Assembly: GCF_003367315.1 (NCBI RefSeq)
Contig: NZ_CP031415.1
Coordinates: 2,478,001-2,542,000 of the forward strand
Length of the DNA stretch: 64,000 nt
Direction of reading: 5' to 3'
Source: Saccharospirillum mangrovi
GTDB lineage: Bacteria > Pseudomonadota > Gammaproteobacteria > Pseudomonadales > Natronospirillaceae
Made by a program: the position numbers and the translations under genes. Of the stretch, positions 10,420-18,767 are shown piece after piece (the first letter of the stretch is position 1; the number at the start of each line of letters is the position of its first letter). Under the pieces are notes generated by a model. That model worked only from the letters and a program-made list of their open reading frames with translations. It had not been told where the DNA came from and ran no database searches.

Positions 10420-10995
10420 TCAGTTCTCAGCGGCAGGCAGGTGTGGCGCCAGAATGGCGTAGAGGTCGGGACGGTTGTCGCGAATTTCTTCGACCGACAA
10501 TCCCTCCAGTGAGTGGGGATATTTCAGCCAGGCTTCGGTTTCGTGAATGTAGTAATCCGGCACCCGGCCGGTTTCGTTGCGCGACGGTTTGTAATACGGC
10601 ACCGCCACGCGAATGTCGTGCGGGGTATTAAGACGGGCGCGGGCTTTGATGTCGTCGATGATGGCTTCGATGGAACGGCCGGTGTCGAACACATCGTCGA
10701 CAATCAGCAAGGCATCGTCGTGGGTGATGTGTTTGATCAGATAATCCAAGCCCAACACTTTCACCGAGCGACTTTGCTTATCGATGCCGCTGTAGGATGC
10801 GGTGCGAATGGCAATGTTGTCGGTTTGTACGCCGTGGTAATCGAGAAATTCCTGCACCGCCGTACCCATGGGAACACCACCGCGCCAGACGGCAATCATA
10901 AAGGTGGGACGAAAGCCGGAGTTCAGCACCTGGGCGGCCAATCGGAAACTGTCTTCCAACAAGCCTTGAGCGCTGAGGTATTGTTTTTTCACCAT
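10420..10995 (-). CDS. Phosphoribosyltransferase, hypoxanthine/guanine type
   Basis: A 191-residue type I phosphoribosyltransferase. The PRPP-binding motif is LLIVDDVFDTGRS at residues 96-108, and the PPi loop is in AVWRGGVPMG near 35-44. Relatives convert hypoxanthine, guanine or xanthine plus PRPP to the nucleotide in the cytoplasm; purine salvage is the likely role but the base specificity cannot be read from the sequence. It is divergent, with 61 bp between start codons, from a paralogue at 11057-11653, and it overlaps nothing. The downstream small membrane gene is probably coupled to it. Confidence 0.85.
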   Translation of the reverse strand: MVKKQYLSAQGLLEDSFRLAAQVLNSGFRPTFMIAVWRGGVPMGTAVQEFLDYHGVQTDNIAIRTASYSGIDKQSRSVKVLGLDYLIKHITHDDALLIVDDVFDTGRSIEAIIDDIKARARLNTPHDIRVAVPYYKPSRNETGRVPDYYIHETEAWLKYPHSLEGLSVEEIRDNRPDLYAILAPHLPAAEN

Positions 10996-11056
10996 GGCGA
11001 GGGTAGCGTCCGGAATGAGCGCCTATAGTCCCCAAAGCAGACCAACCTGGCAAGCC

Positions 11057-11653
11057 ATGACTCAGCCTGAATCCAACCGCGAAAAACGCTTTATCGATGA
11101 AGCCGACTTAATCCGCGATGCCTTTCGTTTGGGTGTGCAGATTTTTGAAAGCGGTTTCCGTCCCAACTTCATTGTCGGCCTGTGGCGCGGCGGCAGTACG
11201 GTGGGCATTTACGTGCAGGAATGTTTGCAGACGCTGGGCGTGGCAACCGATCACACGGCCCTGCGCACGTCTTATCGGGGCATGACGCATTACCAGGATA
11301 TGGTGGCCTCGCCCGATACGGAAATCCGGGTGCACGGCACGCAATACTTGCTGGAAAATCTGAACGCCGACGACCGGCTGTTAATCGTTGACGATGTGTT
11401 TGGCACCGGCCACAGCCTGGCGGCCGTGGTAGCGCGTCTGAAGCGCCACCTAAAACGCAACATGCCGACCGACACCCGCCTGGCAACGCTGTACGAACGC
11501 CCGTCCGCCAACCTCACTGGGTCACGTCCTGATTTCAGCTTGCATCAGAGCGAAGACTGGCTGGTGTTTCCCTATGAAATGAATGGTTTGAGTCGCGCCG
11601 AAATCGACGCGCACAAACCGTATCTGACGTCGATTCTGAACAGCGTTAACTGA
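11057..11653 (+). CDS. Phosphoribosyltransferase paralogue
   Basis: A 198-residue phosphoribosyltransferase-fold protein clearly related to the product of the divergent gene: both have F-R-L-x-x-Q, SGFRPxF, WRGG and LLIVDDVF in the same order. In this copy the PRPP loop is LLIVDDVFGTGHS (residues 108-120), with Gly and His at positions where the neighbour has Asp and Arg, and the RTASYSG block is RTSYRGM. The start is ATG 11057; 21 in-frame codons upstream would invade the promoter of the divergent gene. Its C-terminus overlaps the convergent thioesterase gene by 8 bp. The substrate base may differ from that of the paralogue. Confidence 0.82.
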   Translation: MTQPESNREKRFIDEADLIRDAFRLGVQIFESGFRPNFIVGLWRGGSTVGIYVQECLQTLGVATDHTALRTSYRGMTHYQDMVASPDTEIRVHGTQYLLENLNADDRLLIVDDVFGTGHSLAAVVARLKRHLKRNMPTDTRLATLYERPSANLTGSRPDFSLHQSEDWLVFPYEMNGLSRAEIDAHKPYLTSILNSVN

Positions 11654-12197
11654 AGCGCGACCGCTTGGCGGCAAGTGTCGCTTTCCAATCGGTAACCGCT
11701 TCGGTTTCCGGCGGCGACGTTAACGCCATGCCCTGCTCCTGAAAAACCGCATCCAGACTTTTTACTTTGCCTTTTTGCAACACCGCCACCCGCGCATGAC
11801 CGACGCTGTAGAGTTGGTCGCCGTGGTAATAGCGTTGTTCGAAATAGCCGTATTTCTCATCCCAGCACACCAGTTGCGCCTGTACCTTAACCCGGCTGAA
11901 CGGCCGGAATTCACGGATGTAAGTCATTTCCTGAGCGTTCAAAACGATGCGATAACCGGCCTTTAAATAGGCCGGTCCCATGCCGGTATCGATGATCCAT
12001 TGAGTGCGGCACAGATCGCCAAAGGAAAAATAACGGGCAGCGGTAAGATGAATATTGATGTCCATGTCGTGCGGCCAGACACGGTAATACTGGTGAATCG
12101 GTGCCAGTGGATCCGACACCTGCGAACGCTGAAACAGCGCACGAAATAACGCCCTGACTAACAACAGAAAAAACCGACCGATCAGATTCATGGTCAT
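11646..12197 (-). CDS. Hotdog-fold acyl-CoA thioesterase-like protein (THEM6-type)
   Basis: A 183-residue protein with an N-terminal hydrophobic segment (residues 3-20) and a hotdog fold. The block WPHDMDINIHLTAARYFSFGD near 43-63 is the 4HBT/THEM6 pattern, in which the acidic and asparagine/histidine residues at DxNxH form the active centre. Family members hydrolyse acyl-CoA thioesters; the substrate is unknown. The N-terminal segment suggests membrane anchoring, with the enzyme domain probably in the cytoplasm. ATG 12197 and ATG 12191 (two codons in) are both possible starts. It is convergent with, and overlaps by 8 bp, the phosphoribosyltransferase gene. Confidence 0.75.
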   Translation of the reverse strand: MTMNLIGRFFLLLVRALFRALFQRSQVSDPLAPIHQYYRVWPHDMDINIHLTAARYFSFGDLCRTQWIIDTGMGPAYLKAGYRIVLNAQEMTYIREFRPFSRVKVQAQLVCWDEKYGYFEQRYYHGDQLYSVGHARVAVLQKGKVKSLDAVFQEQGMALTSPPETEAVTDWKATLAAKRSRFS

Positions 12198-12293
12198 CGC
12201 CCGCTACGAATTCGCGGGCATCGTGCCGGCGCGACTCGTCCAAGGCAAACACCCATCGCCATTGCCAACCCAAGGTTCACAATGGCGCCCGCT

Positions 12294-13880
12294 TCAATCG
12301 CTTTTATAGCCGATTCGGAAACCACCCCAATGTTTGCCGGCGACATAAATCGGCGCTGAAACATCGTGCATCACTTCGCCGGTGTCTCGCTTATAGGTCT
12401 GCAACAAGAAGGTTTCTTCGTTGCTGCCGCAGCGACGGCCGGTACGATCGGTAAAAATTCGCTTGGTGCGATTACCGGCCACATCGGTGGCGTAATCGCC
12501 AGTTAACGGCTGACAGAATTTGTTGTTGTGGGTGGGGAAATAACCGTTGATGTCGACCGCACCCGCGTAAATGGCATCGGTATTAGCTACCAATACCGGC
12601 TCTTGAACGGGCGGGAATAAATCGTCGGTTAAATCGTCGAACGGGCTTTTGTGTTTGATCGGGTCGGTGTTGGGAATGGGAGTGTAATCGAAGCGGAATA
12701 AATCGTCTTCGCTGATTTGCCCCTGGGCAATGGCCGCTTCCAATACCTGGGCAATATCGGCCGCCGCCTGCACTGCCGCACGTGCTAATTGGGTGTGGCG
12801 ATCATCGATATTGTAATGACGCAACTGTACGAAAATACCTTCCACCCGCTCGCTCAAAGCCAGGATGCGACTGGAGGCTTCACCAATGGAATGCTCGATG
12901 GATTTCATCGAACCGTGCAACTGTTCAATGTCGTTGCTGATGCCCTGGCTGTCGCTGCTGACGGCGTTTTGCAGATCGGCCATCGAGTGCACGGTATCGC
13001 GCGCTTGCGTCATGCCGTTGGCAACGTGCGTTAAGCGTTCACCGATGCCGTTCAGGGCTTCATCCAACTCGGCGTCAACGCTGATCAAGGCGTCCATCGC
13101 GGTTTTGGTTTCGTCGGTGCATTCGCTCATGCCGGCGAGCAGCCGGCCGATGGTGTCGGTGGCGTCGGCAGTTTGCCGTGCCAGCTGGCGCACTTCGTCG
13201 GCAACGACGGCAAAACCCCGGCCGTGGTCGCCGGCGCGCGCCGCTTCAATGGCGGCGTTCAACGCCAATAAATTGGTTTGGTCGGCCACCTTATGAATGG
13301 TGCCGAGAATGTCGCCAATGGCGGTGGATTCTTCCTGCAACCGGTCGATTTGTTTCTGGCAGGCGGCGAGTTGTTCGCGCTGGCCCCGGCGCGCTTCTTC
13401 CACGCCGGTCATGCGTTCCTGACCCGACAGCGCGGCGGTTTGCGCTTCATCGACGCGGGCGTTGGCATCGTCCATCGCACCTGTCATGCCTTGGGTAGCG
13501 CCTTCCAAGCCTTCGACGCGCTCGGCCAACGCGCCGGCCACACGTTGTTGTTCGGCCAGATGTTGCTGAATGCCATCGAGAAAATGTGAAGCGTCGGCCG
13601 ATTCAATGGCGATGCGGCTGGCAGCCTGACCAATTTCGGCAGGCGAGGCTTCGTCGCTATTCGAAGCCCAATCAACAGAGGGGTTTGAATTGGCTTTTTT
13701 ACGACGCGGCAACCACCAAAAACACAACGCCAAAACGCCCGCCGCCAAACCCGGCCAGGGTGTGCCTGGCAAGGTAATGGATAAGGCTGCAATGGCAAGG
13801 CTGGCGAGCACCAACATCAACACGCCGAATCCCACTTGGCCTATTACAGTTTTGTTATTTTTATAGCTGCTTCCGTTCAT
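12294..13880 (-). CDS. Methyl-accepting chemotaxis protein with C-terminal cache-like domain
   Basis: A 528-residue chemoreceptor. Two closely spaced hydrophobic segments (about 16-36 and 39-57) leave virtually no periplasmic domain. The signalling domain is long and coiled-coil; its hairpin tip, where CheA and CheW bind, is recognisable in the stretch [20 protein letters not shown] and the following [15 protein letters not shown] (about 205-240). After it, residues 400-528 form a separate domain ending in [11 protein letters not shown], resembling cache-type sensor domains placed at the C-terminus of some MCPs. The sensor would thus be cytoplasmic and report an internal signal. No che genes are nearby; it appears monocistronic. 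Confidence 0.9.
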   Translation of the reverse strand: MNGSSYKNNKTVIGQVGFGVLMLVLASLAIAALSITLPGTPWPGLAAGVLALCFWWLPRRKKANSNPSVDWASNSDEASPAEIGQAASRIAIESADASHFLDGIQQHLAEQQRVAGALAERVEGLEGATQGMTGAMDDANARVDEAQTAALSGQERMTGVEEARRGQREQLAACQKQIDRLQEESTAIGDILGTIHKVADQTNLLALNAAIEAARAGDHGRGFAVVADEVRQLARQTADATDTIGRLLAGMSECTDETKTAMDALISVDAELDEALNGIGERLTHVANGMTQARDTVHSMADLQNAVSSDSQGISNDIEQLHGSMKSIEHSIGEASSRILALSERVEGIFVQLRHYNIDDRHTQLARAAVQAAADIAQVLEAAIAQGQISEDDLFRFDYTPIPNTDPIKHKSPFDDLTDDLFPPVQEPVLVANTDAIYAGAVDINGYFPTHNNKFCQPLTGDYATDVAGNRTKRIFTDRTGRRCGSNEETFLLQTYKRDTGEVMHDVSAPIYVAGKHWGGFRIGYKSD

Positions 13881-13927
13881 ACTGCGGCCTTTTTTTAGCG
13901 CAGATTAACAGTCTGTAAAGAATCAGC

Positions 13928-14653
13928 TTATTCGACTTTTTGGGGGTTCGCCAGAAACTGGCCGAGCAAGGTGTCGAAGGCGCCCTCTCTGCGTTTGCGC
14001 TGAAAATCGGCCAAACTTAAATTCAACCACTGTTCACTTTGCAGGCCGAGCAAAACGGCATCGGTGGCCGTCAACATTTCGTCCAGATGGTGCGTCACTA
14101 AAATGACGGAGCTGTTGTGTTCGCGCTGAATTTCCTGCACCCAATTCAGACCTTCCTGACGCAACGCCGGGTCTAACGATGAAAACGGTTCGTCGAGTAA
14201 CAGCACGGGTTTTTGCTGCAAAAAAACACGCGCCAAAGCCACGCGTTGTTGCTGCCCGCCGCTGAGTTGATCGGGACGGCGCGACAATAAATTGTGCAAA
14301 TCAAAACGACGCGCAGCGGTGTGTAACCGGTCGTGTTGCGCCTCGGTTAATTTGCCGCTCGGCTGTAAACCCAACGCCAAATTAGTTTCAACACTCAAAT
14401 GATCGAACAAATTATTTGACTGAAATAAAACGCTGAACGGCCGCTGCGCCACGGGCATACCCAACAGCGATTCGCCTCGCCAGAATACGTCGCCACCGAT
14501 GGGATTTTGCAAACCGCACAACACATTCAGCAACGTCGATTTTCCCAATCCGCTGGCGCCGATTACCGCCAACAGCAACCCTTGAGGCAGCAAAAAATCC
14601 CACTGAAAATAGCGCTCGCCCAATTGGGCACTGAGTCGTTTTACTTCAAGCAC
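13928..14653 (-). CDS. thiQ: Thiamine ABC transporter, ATP-binding protein
   Basis: This 241-residue ATPase powers thiamine/TPP import. Walker A is GASGLGKST at 32-40, the signature is LSGGQQQRVALAR and Walker B is PVLLLDEPFSSLD. ThiQ identity follows from the size, the absence of a C-terminal regulatory domain and the operon: its start overlaps the end of thiP by 8 bp, and thiB lies just upstream of thiP behind a TPP riboswitch. Confidence 0.95.
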   Translation of the reverse strand: MLEVKRLSAQLGERYFQWDFLLPQGLLLAVIGASGLGKSTLLNVLCGLQNPIGGDVFWRGESLLGMPVAQRPFSVLFQSNNLFDHLSVETNLALGLQPSGKLTEAQHDRLHTAARRFDLHNLLSRRPDQLSGGQQQRVALARVFLQQKPVLLLDEPFSSLDPALRQEGLNWVQEIQREHNSSVILVTHHLDEMLTATDAVLLGLQSEQWLNLSLADFQRKRREGAFDTLLGQFLANPQKVE

Positions 14654-16151
14654 GACGCCCTCCTCTGGCCCATTCGGCCAACAACAACAAAGCCGCGCAC
14701 AGCACCAGCAACAGCACCATTAATTGCGCGGCCAGCGTCATCTGATAACTGCCCATGGATTGATAAATCAACAACGGCAAGGTAATGAAATCGACTTGCC
14801 CAACCAAAGCCGCCACGCCCATATCGCCCAGGCTCAACACCGCTGACAGTGCCAACGCCCACACCACCACCGGCTGCAACAGCGGCCAGTAAACCAGTCG
14901 CAGCGCAGTCCAGGTGGTGAGCCCTAACACTCGGGTTAAGCGACGGTATTGTTGTTGCGCGGCCAACGCACGGGCGCGCAATGGTTGAATGATCAGCGGC
15001 ATCGCCATCAAAGCGTTGATCCAGATAATCAACGGCCAGGTGGCACGGCTGGCCCAGCCCAAGCGCAAGCACAGCAGAAACAGGCCGGTGGTCAGCACCA
15101 TGGTGGGAATGATCAACACACCGAAATTCAGCCAGCGCGAACGTTCGGGTTTGTCGGACGGCAGGCATCGACTGAGCGCCAACGCAACCGCACAGATCGC
15201 ACTAAACACGGCGATGCCCAAACTGGTTTGCAACGCCGGCAACAGGCGTGCCGGCCAGGTCCAGTCGTCACGCACGGCGCGACTGAACAAGGCCAGATAA
15301 GGTGCCAGTAACAGACTGAGCAACGTCAGCGCCGCCAGCCATTGGCGACGGTTGGGCCGACTTGCCAACACTGCCGCCGGCAACCGCGCCGCTTCCATAT
15401 TCAACACCGCGCCGCGACCCAAAACGGCAATGGCCGTCAGCGCTACAGCGCCGTGAATCAGGGCGTACAGTGCGGCAGCGCGGGCGTCGAAATCGTATTT
15501 CAGCGCCTGATAAACGGCCACTTCCAGATTGGTGTTGGCCGGCCCGCCGCCCAACGTCAGGATGACGGTGAAACTGCTGAAACAGAGCAAGGCTTCGAGC
15601 ACAAACACCGGCCCTGAGGCGGCGCGCAGCACCGGCCATTCCAGACGACGAAACCGCTGCCAGCCGTTCAAACCGAGCACCATTGCCAGCCGCTGTTGAT
15701 GATCCGGAATCTGGCTGAGCCGATCCCACAACAGCCGCACGGCAAACGGCAGATTCATCGCCAGATGCGCGATCAAAATGCCGTCGAGACCGTAAATGCT
15801 GCCCGGCAACGCCAGCCAGCCTTCGCGCCCGAACAGCGCAATCACACCCAACACCACCGCCAACACCGGCAACACAAACGCCAGGTTCAAAAAGCCGGCG
15901 AGCGCCCACTGACCGCGAAACGGCCGTTGCGCCAACGCCCAGGCAAAGGGCCAGGCAAACAGCACCGAAAGCCCGGCCGACAACACCGCCTGATACAGCG
16001 AAAACCACAGCAGCCGACCGAGATAGGCGTCGAAATACAACGCCCAATCCAGGCCGCGACCGGGGTGCGCCAACATGCCCAGCGCCGCCAACAGCAGCGT
16101 TAATGCCAGCAAGGCGGTGCCGAGGTTTCGGGTGACGGTGGCCGGTGTCAT
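14646..16151 (-). CDS. thiP: Thiamine ABC transporter, permease
   Basis: A 501-residue inner-membrane permease made of two homologous halves with about twelve hydrophobic segments, the usual ThiP design in which one fused chain replaces two permeases. Each half has a recognisable EAA-type loop (for example LGLNGWQRFRRLEWPVLR near residue 175). It moves thiamine or its phosphates from ThiB to the cytoplasm using ThiQ. It starts 3 bp after the thiB stop and overlaps thiQ by 8 bp, so translation is probably coupled. Confidence 0.95.
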   Translation of the reverse strand: MTPATVTRNLGTALLALTLLLAALGMLAHPGRGLDWALYFDAYLGRLLWFSLYQAVLSAGLSVLFAWPFAWALAQRPFRGQWALAGFLNLAFVLPVLAVVLGVIALFGREGWLALPGSIYGLDGILIAHLAMNLPFAVRLLWDRLSQIPDHQQRLAMVLGLNGWQRFRRLEWPVLRAASGPVFVLEALLCFSSFTVILTLGGGPANTNLEVAVYQALKYDFDARAAALYALIHGAVALTAIAVLGRGAVLNMEAARLPAAVLASRPNRRQWLAALTLLSLLLAPYLALFSRAVRDDWTWPARLLPALQTSLGIAVFSAICAVALALSRCLPSDKPERSRWLNFGVLIIPTMVLTTGLFLLCLRLGWASRATWPLIIWINALMAMPLIIQPLRARALAAQQQYRRLTRVLGLTTWTALRLVYWPLLQPVVVWALALSAVLSLGDMGVAALVGQVDFITLPLLIYQSMGSYQMTLAAQLMVLLLVLCAALLLLAEWARGGRRA

Positions 16152-16154
16152 GCG

Positions 16155-17144
16155 TTACTGGCTCGCAGCATTACGCCATTCGCGCAACCAGTCGCGACGG
16201 TGTTCGGCGATCTCGGCGCTGTCGAACCAAAGGGTTTTTGGTTTCGCCATCAACTCGAACGACGCCGGGGCATCGGCGCTGTCCAGTACCGGCCACATCC
16301 AGTTGGTGCCGGGCAGCACGTCTTGCGCCGGTTTGCTGATCAGGTAGGCGAGGAAATCGCGCGCCACATCCAATTGGTCGGACGAAGCCAGCGCAGCCGC
16401 TACTTCGATCTGGGCGTAGTGGCCTTCATCGAAAATGGCCGCCTGATAACGATCGGTATTTTCCGCGCTGATGTGATACGCCGGTGAAGTGGTGTAGCTC
16501 AGCACCATATCGCTCTCGCCTTCCTGGAACAGGGAGTAGGCTTCGCTCCAACCGGGCGTAACGGTGACTACTTTTTGTTGCAGCGCAGCCCAGGCATCAG
16601 CTGCGTCGTCACCGAATACCGACTTCATCCACAGCATCAAACCCTGGCCCGGCGTCGAAACGCGCGGGTCCTGATAAATGATGGACACGTCGGATTCAAA
16701 CACCAGTTCGCGCAGCGAAGTCGGCACGTCGGTCACCTTGGTCTGGTCGTAAACAAAGGCGAAGTGGCCGTAGTCGTAAGGCACAAAGGCATCGTCGTTC
16801 CAGTTGTACGGCAGGTCCAGACCGGACAGGTCCAGGTTGTGGTCGGCCAGTACGCCCAGCTCGCGCGTCTCGGCGATCAAGGCATCGTCGAGACCCAGAA
16901 TCACGTCGGCCTGGCTGTTATTGCCTTCCAGACGCAGCCGGTTCAACAAGGCCACGCCGTCTTCCAGGCCAACGAATTCGATGTCGCAACCGCACTGCGC
17001 TTCGAAGCCAGCTTCGATTTGCGGGCCAGGGCCCCACTCGGTATTGAACGATTCGTAGGTGTAAATGGTCAGCGGTTCGGCCAGGGCCGAGGCGGTCAGC
17101 AGCGGCAAGGCTGCGCGAGTAACAAGCGATAAAGTTTTCATCAT
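16155..17144 (-). CDS. thiB: Thiamine-binding periplasmic protein
   Basis: A 329-residue solute-binding protein. Residues 1-22 are a Sec signal peptide ending SALA before EPLTIYTYES. The mature N-terminus, with FNTEWGPGP and FVGLEDGVALLNRLRLEG, matches E. coli ThiB/TbpA closely. It captures thiamine, TMP and TPP in the periplasm and hands them to ThiP. ATG 17144 and the next codon ATG 17141 are both possible; no strong Shine-Dalgarno is visible, compatible with control of translation by the upstream riboswitch. Confidence 0.95.
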   Translation of the reverse strand: MMKTLSLVTRAALPLLTASALAEPLTIYTYESFNTEWGPGPQIEAGFEAQCGCDIEFVGLEDGVALLNRLRLEGNNSQADVILGLDDALIAETRELGVLADHNLDLSGLDLPYNWNDDAFVPYDYGHFAFVYDQTKVTDVPTSLRELVFESDVSIIYQDPRVSTPGQGLMLWMKSVFGDDAADAWAALQQKVVTVTPGWSEAYSLFQEGESDMVLSYTTSPAYHISAENTDRYQAAIFDEGHYAQIEVAAALASSDQLDVARDFLAYLISKPAQDVLPGTNWMWPVLDSADAPASFELMAKPKTLWFDSAEIAEHRRDWLREWRNAASQ

Positions 17145-17265
17145 GCATCCGGATCAATGTGTGAATGTACAGATTGATACCGGCGTACAAACAGCGGCAG
17201 CCACAAGGCCGACGGACTGTTTGCTGGGGGATATGGTTGAAGCAGGATTGCGCAATGGCAGATCG

Positions 17266-17356
17266 TCTCAACTCCCTACGCCAGCATTAACTGGTTCAGG
17301 TTCGACGGGTGACTCTCAGCCGCCTGATAAAACTGGGCGGCACCCCGGCGAGAACG
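17266..17356 (-). promoter_or_regulatory. TPP (THI-box) riboswitch upstream of thiBPQ
   Basis: Read on the minus strand the sequence contains the conserved blocks in order: GGGGTGCC, CTGAGA, CACCC, GAACCTGA and GCTGGCGTAGGGA. These are the diagnostic parts of the thiamine pyrophosphate riboswitch. It precedes thiB by about 120 nt, in which a hairpin CAAACAG...CTGTTTG (about 17189-17225) could belong to the expression platform. No long U-run follows that hairpin, so translational control is as likely as termination. Confidence 0.96.
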
Positions 17357-17432
17357 CGAGCCATTCTAACGAAGTCGCCAGGGATGTCCAAATTCTGCAA
17401 CAATGCGCACTTTTCCGAACAAGGCAGGCAGC

Positions 17433-18221
17433 ATGCAACTGGCGTTATTTCAGGTTTTGGATGAACTGGGCGAACGCCTGCCGGACGCACTCAGCGTGGC
17501 GCGCTGGCCCGGTGGTTTGTGCAATCGGCTGTACAAAATCGACACCGCCGACGGCGTCTTTGCACTGCGCATCAACCACCCGGATGCCGACCGTTTGGGC
17601 GTGAATCGCGACCGCGAACAACGCTTGTTAATCAGCCTCGCCGACCAACCCTGGTGCCCGACCACGCTGTCGGTCAACGAACGTTGGTTGCTGACGCCCT
17701 GGCTACCCGGCAACGCCCCCGCCGCTGGCGAACACGCCGATCTGGCCTGGCTGGCAACGGCGCTAACCGCCGTGCAAGCGGTTGAAGTTCCAGGCCCGGC
17801 GTTGAACATTGCCGAGCAAATTCGGCATTTGCTGGCGTATTGCGACGACCTAAACCCCGCCTTTGTTTCTGCCGTAGAGCAGCGCTGCTCAACCTACCAA
17901 TTGCCCACCCGCCTGACGTTAACGCACCACGACTGGCACCCGGGCAATGTAAAAATCGATGGCAAAAACTGGGTATTACTCGACTGGGAATTCGCCGCCC
18001 TCGGCGACCCGGCGATGGATCTGGCCGCCGTATGCAGCGGCTTCGCGCTGAGCGCAGAACAAGGCGGGAAATTGGCCGATGTGATGGACATCGAGGCGGA
18101 TCGTTTACACCAGGCGCAAGCCATGATGTCGGCACTGGCAACGGTCTGGTACGCGGCAAACCCAGACCTCGCGCCACCGAATGCGCCGAGCCAGGTGGAG
18201 TGGCTGGGGAAATGGAACTGA
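17433..18221 (+). CDS. thiK: Probable thiamine kinase, aminoglycoside/choline kinase fold
   Basis: A 262-residue kinase-fold protein. The catalytic loop is THHDWHPGNV (about residues 169-178) and the metal-binding DFG-equivalent is LLDWEFAALGDPAMDLA, both typical of choline kinase/APH enzymes, including E. coli ThiK (YcfN, 274 aa). ThiK phosphorylates salvaged thiamine to TMP. The specific call depends on position: the gene is divergent from the TPP-riboswitch-controlled thiBPQ importer. The ATG at 17433 has AGGCAGG just upstream; an ATG ten codons earlier lacks a ribosome-binding site. Another small-molecule kinase role remains possible. Confidence 0.72.
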   Translation: MQLALFQVLDELGERLPDALSVARWPGGLCNRLYKIDTADGVFALRINHPDADRLGVNRDREQRLLISLADQPWCPTTLSVNERWLLTPWLPGNAPAAGEHADLAWLATALTAVQAVEVPGPALNIAEQIRHLLAYCDDLNPAFVSAVEQRCSTYQLPTRLTLTHHDWHPGNVKIDGKNWVLLDWEFAALGDPAMDLAAVCSGFALSAEQGGKLADVMDIEADRLHQAQAMMSALATVWYAANPDLAPPNAPSQVEWLGKWN

Positions 18222-18283
18222 CGTTTTCTTTGCTGTAACGAAAATGGGCAACAAACAACAAACTGTCGGCCAAAACAAACCCA

Positions 18284-18428
18284 GTCATCCCGGCCTTGAG
18301 CCGGCTGGGCCGGCACACCGGATCTCCCCTGGGAAACTGAGTTAAACGATTGGCAACCAACTAATCACTTACAGCTCATCGTTGGTCCAGGCGCCCCTCT
18401 AGAGATCCCGGCTCAAGGCCGGGATGAC
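18284..18428. repeat. Palindromic intergenic repeat, copy 2 (left arm long, right arm short)
   Basis: This has the same termini and inner sequence as the copy at 6839. The left arm contains the 16-bp module (18304-18319) but the right arm reads directly AGAGATCCCGGCTC without it, so the arms pair with a bulge. It lies 62 bp beyond thiK, in a 546-bp gene-free stretch. Confidence 0.9.
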
Positions 18429-18565
18429 ATCGTTTAATTAAGTGCTTGGGTGTGGCTTCCCCGCTTATCCACACTGAACCAATTTCCAGCTATTTACCGA
18501 AAAAACAGTCTTCAATGCGGAGCTTGGTTTCGGGGAATAAAATTTAGGGCACACAGGAAAACCTC

Positions 18566-18710
18566 GTCATCCCGGCCTTGAGCCGGGATCTCCCCTGGGA
18601 AACTGAGTTAAACGATTGGCAACCAACTATTCACTTACAGCTCATCGTTGGTTCAGGTGCCCCTCTAGAGATCCGGTGTGCCGGCCCAGCCGGCTCAAGG
18701 CCGGGATGAC
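18566..18710. repeat. Palindromic intergenic repeat, copy 3 (left arm short, right arm long)
   Basis: This third copy is the mirror of copy 2: the left arm lacks the 16-bp module (GAGCCGGGATC) and the right arm has it (18675-18690). The surrounding sequence extends the palindrome: AGGGCACA...GGAAAACC (18546-18563) matches the complement of 18713-18728 with a 2-nt indel. Further out, TAATTAAGTGCT at 18435-18446 is complementary to AGCACTTAATTA at 18759-18770, which covers the ltaE stop codon. The rest of 18222-18767 holds nothing else I can identify. Confidence 0.9.
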
Positions 18711-18767
18711 GGGGTTTTCCTGTGCCCTGATGATATTTTTCCCCGGAAATACACGATGAGCACTTAA

